NCBI RefSeq assembly: GCF_024199945.1
Contig: NZ_JANADP010000001.1
Span: 4,774,001-4,838,000 of the forward strand
Reading direction: 5' to 3'
Length of the DNA stretch: 64,000 nucleotides
Source of the DNA: Bradyrhizobium sp. CCGUVB4N
Lineage (GTDB): Bacteria; Pseudomonadota; Alphaproteobacteria; Rhizobiales; Xanthobacteraceae
Shown: positions 8,162 through 17,480 of the stretch, piece after piece
Position numbering within the stretch: position 1 is the first letter of the stretch
Layout: each line of letters starts with the position of its first letter
Notes under the pieces: model-generated
What the model saw: the letters and a program-made list of their open reading frames with translations, nothing else
Database searches by the model: none
Told to the model about the DNA's origin: nothing
Made by a program: the position numbers and the translations under genes

Positions 8162-8788
8162 TTAGCCCGGCTGCGGCACGGCCTGGCGTACGACCAGGCG
8201 GACGAGGTCGTCCCGCTGCTGCTTCTCGGTGAACTTCACCGCAAAGCCATTGTCGAACTTACGGATGACGCGGCCAACGCAGGCGCCGACCGCAAGCGGG
8301 GTCCCGATCGGCGGGTCGTATTCGCAGGAGATCGCGACGCCGGCCGTTGAGACGTCGATGATGAAGCAGGGATGGGTGCTGCCGTCGGCAACCGTCAGGA
8401 ATGTGTGTGAGGCCTGCGGGACAAAGCGCGCGTCACGGCGCAGATCCTGGATGCTGTCGTCCTTCTGCTTCTTTTCGAGCCAGGTCAGCTTTTCCGACAT
8501 CCAGGCGCGGCGTGCGCGGGTCATGTCGAGCTCCATCAGGAAGCCCGATTTCAGCGTCGCGCTGATGGTGCACTGGAACTCGCCGAAATCCTGGAAGTAG
8601 GAGGTGACGCGCTCGCCGATCTTGCCGACGACCGGCACGTCCACGATCATGCGGAAGGGTGAAACGCGCTTGGTGCGGCAGGCGAAGTTTCGCAGCTTGC
8701 CATCGCAATCGTACCAGCGATGCAGCGAATAGCTGCCGCTCACGTTCACTTCCACGGCACGCTGCCTGAGGAACTCTGCGACGGACAT
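8162..8788 (-). CDS. PilZ-domain protein, two-domain architecture
   Basis: A 208-residue protein. The C-terminal half carries PilZ signatures: an Arg-rich RRDARF (RxxxR) motif, then IDVSTAGVAI matching D/NxSxxG, so it may bind cyclic di-GMP. The N-terminal half (residues about 10-90, with VSGSYSLHRWYDCDG and RVTSYFQDFGEF) is a beta-rich region that could be a degenerate PilZ/YcgR-like domain lacking the binding motif. It has no membrane segment and stands alone. Confidence 0.85.
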   Translation of the reverse strand: MSVAEFLRQRAVEVNVSGSYSLHRWYDCDGKLRNFACRTKRVSPFRMIVDVPVVGKIGERVTSYFQDFGEFQCTISATLKSGFLMELDMTRARRAWMSEKLTWLEKKQKDDSIQDLRRDARFVPQASHTFLTVADGSTHPCFIIDVSTAGVAISCEYDPPIGTPLAVGACVGRVIRKFDNGFAVKFTEKQQRDDLVRLVVRQAVPQPG

Positions 8789-9042
8789 GGGTGCCAGTTC
8801 GTGTTTCTGATTGTTTCCGTAATTCCACGGTAGCTGTCAAATTCTAAGCAAATGATACCGGCGCTCAGGAGCAGGGGTAAATTTCCGGTAAATGAGCAGG
8901 TCGGTAATGTGCCGGGATAAGCGGCAAAACGTCCCGGTTATCGGGCGCGCGCATTCACAACCACGTCATTGCGGCCGCCTTGTCCGCAATCGCGCGAAGC
9001 GCGACGACGGAAGCGGAGCAATCGAGGCTCACGCGTTTACTG

Positions 9043-9249
9043 TCAGCCGTTCCTGCATTTGGCGATGATGCCGTCGGCGAGGCGGATGTCATCGAGGGTC
9101 CAGTTGCCGAGCAGCGTGATGATCGCCTCCCGCCGGTACTGATGCCGCTCGTCCCTCGAGGTTTGCCGATAGTCGATGCCGTCCTGTCGTGCCAACGCGC
9201 GCGACACGATCGCGATCTGTCGCAGCTTCGCCTGCTCCAAGGAGCTCAT
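9043..9249 (-). CDS. Small helical hypothetical protein
   Basis: A 68-residue, charged, probably helical protein (SSLEQAKLRQIAIVSRALAR at the N-terminus; ends IIAKCRNG). A GGTGAG box lies just upstream of the ATG. No family recognised. Confidence 0.5.
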   Translation of the reverse strand: MSSLEQAKLRQIAIVSRALARQDGIDYRQTSRDERHQYRREAIITLLGNWTLDDIRLADGIIAKCRNG

Positions 9250-9372
9250 GTCTCACCGCGTGGCAATGCCACCTGCCGTTTGGCGGGGTCTGTGAATCGG
9301 ACGCCTTGAAACTAGCTGCACCGGCTTACGGAGACCTGACGCGGGTTTTTCGCCCGAGCTGAATGTCGCTGT

Positions 9373-10041
9373 TCAGGCAGGGCCGTGCAGCGCGAGCAAA
9401 GCCAGCACGCCAAGCGCAAGGGCGAGCTTCATCACCGCCCAGGTCAGGCCGTTGGAGCTGATCTCCAGCCCGAACCACGGCAATACGCGCCGCATTGCGC
9501 GCGTCGTGAGCGCTTCGGCGACGGTGAAAGCAAAGGCAATGCCGGCGATGAGAGACCAGGACGGTTCGGCCGGAGGCATCCAGGCCGCAAGCCAGCCGGG
9601 GACGAAGTCCCGCAACGACACGAGCAGTGCGAACCATCCGAACAGGGAGACGAAGCCCTTGACGATGTCAGGCCCGATCGCTTCCGGCTCGAACCGGATC
9701 CCCATCGTCGCGAGGGCGCCTTCGACGCGCTCGCCGTCGGTCAGGAAGATGAACGCCCCGAGATAAAACGGCACGCGCGATTGCAAAAAGAACGCGATGA
9801 TCGCCGACAGGACGGCGTAGCCATAGGCGTCGCGGAGAATGTCCCAGCCGCTCATGTGCGTCGGCTCCGTCGCCTTCGCAGCTTGTGGCTGCGGCACCGA
9901 TCTGGCGCGCGCCATGTGCTCCAGCATTTTAGCCCGTCGGTCGGGAGAGTAGGGCAACGTACGTCGCATCCAGGCCGGGGGCGTGGTCGCAGCCGGCGGG
10001 GCGCCGGCCGGGCCGTTCGCGGTGGACTTGCGTTGCTCCAT
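9373..10041 (-). CDS. Membrane protein of unknown function
   Basis: A 222-residue product with a Pro/Ala-rich cytosolic N-terminus (about 70 residues) and four hydrophobic segments: YGYAVLSAIIAFFLQ, FYLGAFIFLT, GFVSLFGWFALLVS and a C-terminal MKLALALGVLALLAL. The ATG at 10041 is chosen over an in-frame TTG seven codons earlier. No catalytic motif seen. Confidence 0.7.
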   Translation of the reverse strand: MEQRKSTANGPAGAPPAATTPPAWMRRTLPYSPDRRAKMLEHMARARSVPQPQAAKATEPTHMSGWDILRDAYGYAVLSAIIAFFLQSRVPFYLGAFIFLTDGERVEGALATMGIRFEPEAIGPDIVKGFVSLFGWFALLVSLRDFVPGWLAAWMPPAEPSWSLIAGIAFAFTVAEALTTRAMRRVLPWFGLEISSNGLTWAVMKLALALGVLALLALHGPA

Positions 10042-10316
10042 AGGCCGAGCCCGGTCCTTCAAGATGTGACGCCATCGCGGTCTGCGAGGCGGTTCCTTCG
10101 GACGTTGGTCGGAGTTGAGGGCCGGGGAGGTTCATGCCGGAGGACAGATTCTGCCGGCGCATCATACGGGTGCCCGATTTCCCGAGCGATCAAGGCCGGT
10201 CCGCGGACGGACCCATTTCGATAGATTGCCATGGCGTGCCGTATTGTGCCTAAGTGCGAACCGATGCGGCCAGATCAGAAGCCGTCGAAATCCAGACCCT
10301 GGATGTCGGGACGAGC

Positions 10317-11330
10317 GTGATTCAAAAACTCGAATTCCTGCCGAGACTTGAGTCGCTGCGCGGCCTGGCCGCGGTCTCTGTCGTTGGCTACCACGCATTC
10401 GGACGCTTCACCGACACCTATGTCACAGGCATGGCGCCGGTGGTGCTCTTCTTCGTGCTGAGCGGCTTCGTGCTGTCGCGCTCGCTGGCTCGGAACGACG
10501 ACATCGCGGTGTTCGTGCGTCGCAGGATTCTCCGGCTATTTCCGGCGGCGATTGCGGTCGTGCTGCTGCTGGCCGCGCTTCACGAGGCATTCGGGTTCTA
10601 TCTGGGCTTGGGACCCGATTTTTCGCCGTTCAACGTGATGCTGAACGCGCTGATGATCCGGCACGACATCAATGGGCCGATGTGGTCGATGACGGTGGAG
10701 TGTTTCGCAACTCCGGTCATCGTTCTGGCTTTCCTGGGCGGACGGCGATTTGGCTCGCGGGTCCTGATCGCGGCGATCGCAGTGCTGTTCGGGTTGTCGT
10801 TCATCGGGCCATATGCGCACCTGCTCGGCGGCTACACGAACATCGCGCCCTTGTATGCTTTCGTGCTTGGCGCGGCGCTGCACTTCTCGGGACGCCGCCT
10901 CGAGGAACGTATCGGCGATCGGCAGATGGTGGTGGCTGTCGTGGCGGGTGGCCTGTTCCTCTATTGCGGTCTGCAGAAGCAAACCGCGCCGATCATTTTG
11001 CTCGAAGCCTGTTCATCCGGGCTGCTGGTTGCGTTGATCGCGTTTGGGGATCGGCAGCGCGGCTTTCGTTGGCTGGATCATCCGGCGCTAGGCTTCTACG
11101 GCCGGATATCCTACAGCTTCTATCTCTTCCACATCATCGGCTTGACCGTTGCGGTTAGCATCAGCACCATCGATGGCTGGCCCTTGCTGTCGATCCTGTT
11201 GAGCATTGTCATCGGCGTGATCTTGACCACGCCGATGGCGTGGATATCCCAGCGGTTCATCGAAGAGCCGTTCATCGCGATAAGCCGAAAATGGCGCGAC
11301 CGGCGACGTGAGGTTTTCACGACGACCTGA
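10317..11330 (+). CDS. Acyltransferase family 3 (OafA/YrhL type)
   Basis: A 337-residue polytopic membrane acyltransferase that probably O-acylates a surface carbohydrate. The N-terminus has the family signature LPRLESLRGLAAVSVVGYHAF, with the conserved Arg and His, followed by FFVLSGFVLSRSL. About ten hydrophobic helices follow. The GTG at 10317 gives a typical short N-terminus; an in-frame GTG at 10254 would add 21 residues. It precedes two glycosylation-type genes by 260 bases, suggesting a shared surface-glycan role without proof of cotranscription. Confidence 0.85.
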   Translation: MIQKLEFLPRLESLRGLAAVSVVGYHAFGRFTDTYVTGMAPVVLFFVLSGFVLSRSLARNDDIAVFVRRRILRLFPAAIAVVLLLAALHEAFGFYLGLGPDFSPFNVMLNALMIRHDINGPMWSMTVECFATPVIVLAFLGGRRFGSRVLIAAIAVLFGLSFIGPYAHLLGGYTNIAPLYAFVLGAALHFSGRRLEERIGDRQMVVAVVAGGLFLYCGLQKQTAPIILLEACSSGLLVALIAFGDRQRGFRWLDHPALGFYGRISYSFYLFHIIGLTVAVSISTIDGWPLLSILLSIVIGVILTTPMAWISQRFIEEPFIAISRKWRDRRREVFTTT

Positions 11331-11590
11331 GGAATCCGCAGCGCGGTCATTGACCTTCGCGCCGATGTGGCGCGCTCGGCAGCATTCGATCGTCGCCGGA
11401 TTGGGGGCTTAAATTCTGGCCCGCCGAATGACGTTCCTGTTGAAGTCCCGCTGCAGTTGCGCTTGAGTAGCAGCAGGTTCGGGGGAACTGTTTTTATGTG
11501 TTTTTTTGTGTCTGTGGCGCCTCGCGCTGCGTTGTTTGATGTCGCGATAGATTATCGTTCGAGCAGGCGTGACGAGGCCTGTGTCCTGTC

Positions 11591-13042
11591 ATGGACATGA
11601 CCCTCACGTCGGACTGCCTGTCTCCGCGAAAAGCAGGCATCCTCGATCACGCCGACAGCGTCGCCACGGACCGCGTGGCCTGGCGCGAGAAGAACAGCTT
11701 CTTTCATGACGAGGATGAACGCTATCTCCGGTTCTTGATCCCGGCGGGAAGTCGCGTCCTGGAGATCGGATGCGGTGTTGGCGACACGCTCGCGAGCCTC
11801 GCGCCATCGCATGGCGTCGGAATAGATTTCTGTCGCAAGCAGATCGAGATCGCGCGGGAGCGCCACTCCGATCTCACCTTCGTCGTCGGCGATGCCGAAG
11901 ACCCCGCGACGCTGGAAGCGCTGCAAGGTCCGTTCGACTATATCCTCGTCCTCGATACGATCGGTTCGCTGGAGGATTGTCAGAAGTTCATCGCACAGCT
12001 GCATCCACTGTGCACGCGGGATACGCGGCTGGTGATCGGCTACTTCTCGCATCTCTGGTACCCCGTGCTGAAATTGGCCGAGCTTGTCGGCCTGCGAATG
12101 CCGCAGCCGGATCAGAACGTGCTGTCGCCATCCGACTTGCGCAGCCTCGCGAGACTTGGGGACTTCGATCCGGTGAAGTCCGAGCAGCGCGTGCTGTCGC
12201 CGGTCCGGATGTTCGGGCTCGGGCGCTTCCTCAATCGTTTCGTCAGCGTGCTGCCGGGGATCCGCCAGGCGGCGCTGCGGCACTATATGGTCGCGCGCTC
12301 GAGCCGCAGGGCGAGGGAGGAGTTTTGCTCCGCCACCGTCGTGGTGCCGGCGCGCAACGAGCGCGGCAATATCGAGCCGGCCGTCCTGCGGATGCCCGAC
12401 TTCTGCCGCGACATCGAGATCATCTTCATCGAAGGCCACAGCCAGGACGGCACCTTCGAGGAGATGGAGCGGGTCAAGCAGGCGTATCCCTCCAGGGACA
12501 TCAAGGTGATGCGCCAGCCGGGCAAGGGCAAGGCCGATGCCGTCTTCACCGCATTCGACGCGGCACGCGGCGACGTGCTGATCATTCTGGATGCCGATCT
12601 GACCATGCCGCCGGAACAGATTCCGAAATTCGTCGAGGCGCTGCTGTCGGGCAAGGGCGAGTTCGTCAACGGATCGCGCCTGGTCTATCCCATGGACGAG
12701 GGCGCGATGCGCTTCCTCAACCTGATCGCCAACAAGATCTTTTCCTATCTGTTCTCCTGGCTGCTCAACCAGCGCTATACGGACACGCTGTGCGGCACCA
12801 AGGTTCTGCGCCGGAGCGACTATCAGCGTCTGAAGGCCGGCAAGGCCTATTTCGGCGATTTCGATCCATTCGGCGATTTCGACCTGATCTTCGGCGCCTC
12901 GAAGCTTAATCTGAAATCGGTGGATCTTCCGATCCGCTATGCCGCACGCACTTATGGCGAAACCCAGATCTCGAGGTTTCGTCATGGCTGGATGCTGTTG
13001 AAGATGGTGGCTTTCGCCTTTCTCAAGATCAAGGCGATCTAG
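11591..13042 (+). CDS. Methyltransferase-glycosyltransferase family 2 fusion
   Basis: The 483-residue protein joins two enzymes. Residues about 45-190 form a class I SAM-dependent methyltransferase (VLEIGCGVGDTLASL, then GIDF and VVGDAED). Residues about 245-480 form a GT-A glycosyltransferase of the dolichol-phosphate mannose synthase type (TVVVPARNERGNI, IILDADLTMPPEQ containing the DxD site, and SRL). The C-terminus is hydrophobic and likely peripheral to the membrane. It is followed 20 bases later by a polytopic membrane protein, so the pair probably makes and uses a lipid-linked sugar. Donor, acceptor and methylation target are unknown. Confidence 0.88.
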   Translation: MDMTLTSDCLSPRKAGILDHADSVATDRVAWREKNSFFHDEDERYLRFLIPAGSRVLEIGCGVGDTLASLAPSHGVGIDFCRKQIEIARERHSDLTFVVGDAEDPATLEALQGPFDYILVLDTIGSLEDCQKFIAQLHPLCTRDTRLVIGYFSHLWYPVLKLAELVGLRMPQPDQNVLSPSDLRSLARLGDFDPVKSEQRVLSPVRMFGLGRFLNRFVSVLPGIRQAALRHYMVARSSRRAREEFCSATVVVPARNERGNIEPAVLRMPDFCRDIEIIFIEGHSQDGTFEEMERVKQAYPSRDIKVMRQPGKGKADAVFTAFDAARGDVLIILDADLTMPPEQIPKFVEALLSGKGEFVNGSRLVYPMDEGAMRFLNLIANKIFSYLFSWLLNQRYTDTLCGTKVLRRSDYQRLKAGKAYFGDFDPFGDFDLIFGASKLNLKSVDLPIRYAARTYGETQISRFRHGWMLLKMVAFAFLKIKAI

Positions 13043-13062
13043 GCCGTGGAAGCCACGGTTCG

Positions 13063-14712
13063 ATGCCGATGATGTCAGCCGATCGCGCTTTTCCCGACAC
13101 GCGCGTGAGCGGGAGGGTCAGAACGTCGCTGATCCTGATCGTGCCGACATTGTATCTGGCGGCGACGTTGCTCTATTCGGCCTGGCAGGCGGTCTGGGGT
13201 GTTCAGGTTGATCCGGAATCGGCCTACACCATGAACGGCCTGGTGGCGGCGGCCGGATATGGCTCGCTGAAATTCGATCATCCGGGAACGACGACGACGC
13301 TGCTCGTCGAACTGGTCATCAGGGGCTGGGCCTTGGTCGCCCGGCCTGACGATATCGTTGCGTTCGGGCTCAAGCACTACGATGCGATCACCTTCGCGGC
13401 GCGGACTTGCGAGGCGCTGGTGCTCTCGGGCGCGTTGCTGGCAGGCGGGCTCATCGTCGGCCGGACCACGCGCAGTGCCATTGCTGCGATGCTGTTTCAG
13501 GCGGGCGCGTTCGTTCATCCCGATGCGTTTCATTTTCAGACGGTGCTCGCCCCGGAAAGCCTCATGGTCGCGATCGCGCTATTCGGCATGGCGATCGTGC
13601 TCAAGGCTGCGCTCGACGCGCGACCGCCGGCGACCAGCCTCGGCGTCATGTCCGGATTGATATTCGCGCTCGGCTTCGCGACCAAATATCTCTACCTGCC
13701 GCAGGCGCTGTTCGCCGTATGCCTGCTCAGAAACCGGCGGGCGTTCGTCGCCTCCTTGCTCACCGGGGCGATCGGCTTCGTTGCCTTCAGTCTCGTCTTC
13801 AATCCCGGAACGATCACGCGCGGGTTCGGATGGCTGGTGCAGATCGCAACCCACAAGGGACATTACGGCGAGGGCGAGACCGGATTCATCGACTTCGCGA
13901 CGTTCTGGTCGAACATGCGCGAGATCATCACGGCCGGACCGCTCGCGGCGGGTGCCTACATCGCAGCCGCTGCTGCGGCGCTGGCCTGGTGCATCAGGAC
14001 GCGCGACTGGCGCGATCCGGTCAGCCTCACGCTCAGCGCTGCCGCCCTGGTCTTTGCGGCCTACCTCGTGGCGACGTCGAAGCATTTCGCGCTGCATTAC
14101 ATGATGGCGTCGTGGGCCCTGACGGGCGGTGTTCTCGTCCTGGTCGTGGTGCAGATCAGGCGCCTGGCCCCCGCGGTCCCGTCGGCGGCGCTGAGCCTGC
14201 TTGCGGGCGGCCTATGTGCCGTGACGGCCGCGGTGACGCTGATCGACGCGAGGACAGTCGCGCTGCAGGCCTCTGCCTCGAATGCGATCGGGGCCAGGCT
14301 CTCGAAAGCCGTGGTCGCGGCGGGGCCGGCCTGCGCCAACGTCTCCGGCATGTTCGTGGGAGCGCCGGAGAACGACATGAATCACGGCTGGGACATGACC
14401 TTGCAGCTCTGGGGCGACCAGGCGATGCGGGAGAGGTTCTCGGTTGCCTATGAGCACGCCTTCGCGGTCGCCCTGCTGGACCACAACACCTACACGCACG
14501 TCCTGAAGACCAATTTTCGCGCCACCAGCTACGCCAAGCTCGCCGCGGACTATCCCTGCATCGTCGTCCGCTCACCGTGGGAACTGAACGAGGACAATTC
14601 GATCGGACTGCTGGCGTTCCATCCGGACCATTGCGTGATCGAAGGGATCCACGTCTATACCGTCGGGCTCGCCTGCACGAAGGTGCGCGAGAGCTTCCTG
14701 GGCGAGCGGTGA
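13063..14712 (+). CDS. Polytopic membrane protein, GT-C/PMT-like
   Basis: A 549-residue protein with about ten transmembrane helices and a large C-terminal soluble part. Early loops contain VDPESAYTMNGLV and KFDHPGTTTTLL; the acidic loop after the first helix is where GT-C glycosyltransferases (ArnT/PMT type) have their catalytic Asp or Glu, but I do not see an unambiguous signature. Its position directly after the GT2 fusion supports use of a polyprenyl-phosphate sugar. The GT-C assignment is inference. Confidence 0.65.
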   Translation: MPMMSADRAFPDTRVSGRVRTSLILIVPTLYLAATLLYSAWQAVWGVQVDPESAYTMNGLVAAAGYGSLKFDHPGTTTTLLVELVIRGWALVARPDDIVAFGLKHYDAITFAARTCEALVLSGALLAGGLIVGRTTRSAIAAMLFQAGAFVHPDAFHFQTVLAPESLMVAIALFGMAIVLKAALDARPPATSLGVMSGLIFALGFATKYLYLPQALFAVCLLRNRRAFVASLLTGAIGFVAFSLVFNPGTITRGFGWLVQIATHKGHYGEGETGFIDFATFWSNMREIITAGPLAAGAYIAAAAAALAWCIRTRDWRDPVSLTLSAAALVFAAYLVATSKHFALHYMMASWALTGGVLVLVVVQIRRLAPAVPSAALSLLAGGLCAVTAAVTLIDARTVALQASASNAIGARLSKAVVAAGPACANVSGMFVGAPENDMNHGWDMTLQLWGDQAMRERFSVAYEHAFAVALLDHNTYTHVLKTNFRATSYAKLAADYPCIVVRSPWELNEDNSIGLLAFHPDHCVIEGIHVYTVGLACTKVRESFLGER

Positions 14713-14728
14713 GGGGATGGGCGCTGCT

Positions 14729-14803
14729 TGGCGCTCCCTAGCGGAATCGAACCGCTCTCTCCACCGTGAAAGGGTGGCGTCCTAACCGATAGACGAAGGG
14801 AGC
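14729..14803 (-). tRNA. tRNA-Glu (anticodon TTC)
   Basis: Folds as a complete cloverleaf with acceptor GCTCCCT/AGGGAGC, a seven-base anticodon loop CTTTCAC giving TTC, a TTCGATTC T loop and an encoded CCA end. Confidence 0.97.
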
Positions 14804-15032
14804 AAACGCAAGGCCGGGCCGCATGTGGCGACAGGCCCGCTGGCCGGTCCGAGTCGTGCCCGGCGGCTTGCAGCGGGCGAACGTATAGTGGCCTTTGGGC
14901 CCGTGGGCAAGCCGTTCCGGAACGCTCTTTTGGGCCCGGTGGATAGCCTGCCCCGGGATCGTGCGGGCGGCGATTTCAATCGTTTCTTAGGGTTCCCTGG
15001 GCTAGCGCTGGGGCGGGAGATATCTTTCGCCG

Positions 15033-15287
15033 ATGCCACAGCCCAAGAAGCGCGCAGCCCGCAAAATGCTGTCGCAGCACGCCTGGATCACGCTCGAGGG
15101 CGGATTCGCGGCGCGGCATTGCCTGGTCCAGGACATCTCGGCCTCGGGCGCCAAGATCACCATGGATGAGGATGCGAGCCAGCTGCCCGGCGTGATCCGG
15201 ATGGCGTTTGCGCGCGACGCCCGGACCGGGCGGAGCTGCCAGGTGGTCTGGCGCCGCGGCAAGTCGGCCGGCATCAAGTTCCTCTGA
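15033..15287 (+). CDS. Single-domain PilZ protein
   Basis: An 84-residue protein consisting of one PilZ domain. It starts with basic PQPKKRAARK, then has VQDISASGAKI matching the D/NxSxxG motif and ends VVWRRGKSAGIKF, the typical last strand. Binding of cyclic di-GMP is plausible from the RxxxR-like start (KRAAR) but not certain. Confidence 0.88.
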   Translation: MPQPKKRAARKMLSQHAWITLEGGFAARHCLVQDISASGAKITMDEDASQLPGVIRMAFARDARTGRSCQVVWRRGKSAGIKFL

Positions 15288-15333
15288 CGGCCGCCCGATA
15301 GCGCCTGGCCCGGGTCCGGGTTACAAGGCGGGC

Positions 15334-15576
15334 ATGCGCCTTTCCGTCCTCGTCCTGATCTCACTCGCGACGACCTCCGCAGCCGGAGCCGAGACGCTGC
15401 GCCTGCCGCCGACCGAGCAGCCCCAGTCGGGCAAGACCCTGCCGCTGAAGAGCGCCACGGGGGCTGCCAGCAAGGCCAATGCCTGCGCCGCCTATGGCCG
15501 GGGCTTCATGATGGTCGAGGGCACCTGCGCGAAGATCGGCGGCTCGGTCAGGGTCGACACCGTGACCGGGCGCTGA
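15334..15576 (+). CDS. Mini secreted protein with porin-type N-terminal signature
   Basis: An 80-residue exported protein: signal peptide MRLSVLVLISLATTSAAGA, a linker, then NACAAYGRGFMMVEGTCAKIGG and RVDTVTGR. The Cys-x2-YGxGF-x6-Cys-x-KIGG-x-RVD pattern is the N-terminal signature of rhizobial Porin_2 proteins, here cut off after the first strand. It may be a disulfide-bonded periplasmic peptide derived from a porin, or a porin remnant kept as a short gene. It sits 7 bases upstream of a 55-residue membrane protein. Confidence 0.75.
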   Translation: MRLSVLVLISLATTSAAGAETLRLPPTEQPQSGKTLPLKSATGAASKANACAAYGRGFMMVEGTCAKIGGSVRVDTVTGR

Positions 15577-15583
15577 GGGACAG

Positions 15584-15751
15584 ATGTCTCAGGACCTGCT
15601 GCGGCTCGATCTGCTCGTCCCCGCGCTGATGTATTGCGCGCTGTTGTGGTGGGTCGGACGCGGGCTCTCATGGACGGCCAAGCTCGCCACCGCGGTGGTC
15701 ACGCTGGTGCTGATCGTGGTCGTCGTGATGGTCGAGCGCGGCTGGCGCTGA
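15584..15751 (+). CDS. Small two-helix membrane protein
   Basis: A 55-residue frame starting ATG after a GAGGGACAG ribosome-binding site, 7 bases behind the mini porin-signature gene. It has hydrophobic segments LLVPALMYCALLWWVG and TAVVTLVLIVVVVMV and ends ERGWR. The spacing implies cotranscription with the gene before it. Confidence 0.65.
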   Translation: MSQDLLRLDLLVPALMYCALLWWVGRGLSWTAKLATAVVTLVLIVVVVMVERGWR

Positions 15752-15883
15752 CGCGCCCTTCAACAAAAACGCGAAAACAACCCCATGCACAGTAGCCATC
15801 AAGAGAGACGTCAGGCGCGGGCGGTTTGCGCGGCCCGCGCGATTGTGCGTGCTCTCACCACGGCTTAAGCCGCGTCAGCGGCT

Positions 15884-16522
15884 TCACGACATCGGCGGCG
15901 CCACGTGCTGCGCAAATCCGGGCCGCTTGGCGAGCGCGGCGAGCCACCGCGTCAGGTTCGGCTGCGCCGGACGGGTGATCCCCTCGACGCCGAGCCAGCG
16001 CCGCGCGTAGCAACCGATCGCGATATCGGCGATCGTGAACTGGTCGCCTTCGATGAAGGTGCGCGAGGCCAGATGGTGGTCGGCGATGGCCCAGACCTCG
16101 GCGGCCGCATCAGCATCCCTCTGGATCTTGATCATGTCGCGCTCGGCAGGCGGCGTGCGCACGATGCCCCAGAACACCGGGCGATCGACCGGCTGCACCA
16201 TCGACAGCGTCCAGTCGAGCCAGCGGTCGACGCCGGCGCGCTTCTTCGGCGGCTCCGGATAGATCGGCGTGCCGCGCCCATGCGCCATGCAGAGATAGCG
16301 CATGATCGAATTGGATTCCCACAGCGCATAATCGCCCTCGACCAGCGTCGGCACGCGCGCATTGGGGTTCATCGCGAGATAGCCGGCCTCGCGGGTCTTG
16401 CCGTAGGCCATGCCGGCGTCGATGCGCTCGTAGGGCAGGGAGAGCTCGGTCAGGCACCACAGCACCTTCTGCACGTTGACCGAATTGGCGCGGCCCCAGA
16501 TCGTCAGTTTTTGGTCCGGCAT
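15884..16522 (-). CDS. Glutathione S-transferase
   Basis: A 212-residue cytosolic GST. The N-terminal thioredoxin-like domain has LTIWGRANSVNVQKVLW with the active-site Ser/Asn region, RVPTLVEGD (cis-Pro) and the ESNSIMRYL glutathione-binding motif. The C-terminal all-helical domain includes FTIADIAIG, the N-capping box. It looks like a beta/theta-class enzyme; the substrate is unknown. Confidence 0.92.
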   Translation of the reverse strand: MPDQKLTIWGRANSVNVQKVLWCLTELSLPYERIDAGMAYGKTREAGYLAMNPNARVPTLVEGDYALWESNSIMRYLCMAHGRGTPIYPEPPKKRAGVDRWLDWTLSMVQPVDRPVFWGIVRTPPAERDMIKIQRDADAAAEVWAIADHHLASRTFIEGDQFTIADIAIGCYARRWLGVEGITRPAQPNLTRWLAALAKRPGFAQHVAPPMS

Positions 16523-16689
16523 GAAATCCTCCCGCAGCGGTTTTTGACGTTGCGCGGGTGATAGCGGAAATCGCGGCCTGGAGCGATGCGCATTGCCGTG
16601 AGCCCCTCATGCAAAAAGCTCCGCCGGAGGCGAAGCTTTCCTTGCAGAGTAAGCCGACGCGACAAACGCAAGATGCGTTTGCGCGGAGA

Positions 16690-16770
16690 TCAATGGCCGA
16701 AGAACAGCCACAACAGAATGATCACCGGGATAGGGACACCCAGCAGCCACAGCAATATTCCTCGTCCCAT
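16690..16770 (-). CDS. Tiny membrane protein (26 aa)
   Basis: A 26-residue, almost entirely hydrophobic protein (MGRGILLWLLGVPIPVIILL plus WLFFGH). A near-perfect GGAGGAGG ribosome-binding site precedes the ATG, strong support for a real gene of this size. It probably spans the membrane once with a Pro kink. Confidence 0.75.
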   Translation of the reverse strand: MGRGILLWLLGVPIPVIILLWLFFGH

Positions 16771-16841
16771 TGCGTCCTCCTCCAATCGCCTTGTTGAAGG
16801 GAGAACGCGCCGGGTGGGCGCTGGTTCCTACGGTAAAAGCC

Positions 16842-17294
16842 CTACCAGTGGCCGGTATTCGGCATCGACGCCCACGGCTCGGCCGGCGCTTTCGGCTCGC
16901 CCTTCTGCAGGATCTCGATCGAGTGCAGATCGGGCGAGCGCACGAAGGCCATGTTGCCGTCGCGCGGCGGCCGGTTGATGGTGACGCCGGCCTTTTGCAG
17001 CTTCGCGCAGGTGGCGTAGATGTCGTCGACCTCATAGGCGAGATGGCCGAAGAACCGGTCCTCGCCGTACGTCTCCTCGTCCCAGTTGTAGGTGAGCTCG
17101 ACCAGCGGCGCGCCACGCGTCTGCGGCTGCGTCTTCAGCGCCTCGAGATCATCAGACGAGCACAGGAACACGAGCGTGAAGCGCCCCTTGTCGTTCTCGA
17201 TCCGCCGCACCTCCTTCAGCCCCAGCGCATCCTGGTAAAACTTCAGCGCGACATCGAGATTGCGCACGCGCAGCATGGTGTGGAGATAACGCAT
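16842..17294 (-). CDS. gloA: VOC-family protein, glyoxalase I-like
   Basis: A 150-residue protein of the vicinal oxygen chelate fold. MRYLHTMLRVRNLDVALKFY at the start supplies the first metal ligand His, GAPLVELTYNWD the Glu, GHLAYEVDD the second His and DLHSIEILQ the last Glu, the pattern of lactoylglutathione lyase, which isomerises the methylglyoxal-glutathione adduct. The ATG follows GGGAG and is chosen over longer in-frame options. An adjacent glutathione transferase fits thiol-based detoxification. The C-terminus extends about 15 residues past the usual end. Confidence 0.85.
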   Translation of the reverse strand: MRYLHTMLRVRNLDVALKFYQDALGLKEVRRIENDKGRFTLVFLCSSDDLEALKTQPQTRGAPLVELTYNWDEETYGEDRFFGHLAYEVDDIYATCAKLQKAGVTINRPPRDGNMAFVRSPDLHSIEILQKGEPKAPAEPWASMPNTGHW

Positions 17295-17480
17295 GGTTGT
17301 TGCTCCCTTGAACGGATGGGGTTTTGCTTTGGGCCGGGATGGCGGGGGAGAGATAGCAGGAAAAGGACGGGAGGGGCAGGGGGCGGGGGCAAATGTGCGT
17401 GAGGAGCCATGTGGGCTGCCGTTCGCTGCGGCCTGGCATAGAGTGCGGTGATTCAACGTTCGCGATTGGAGGGGAAGCTT

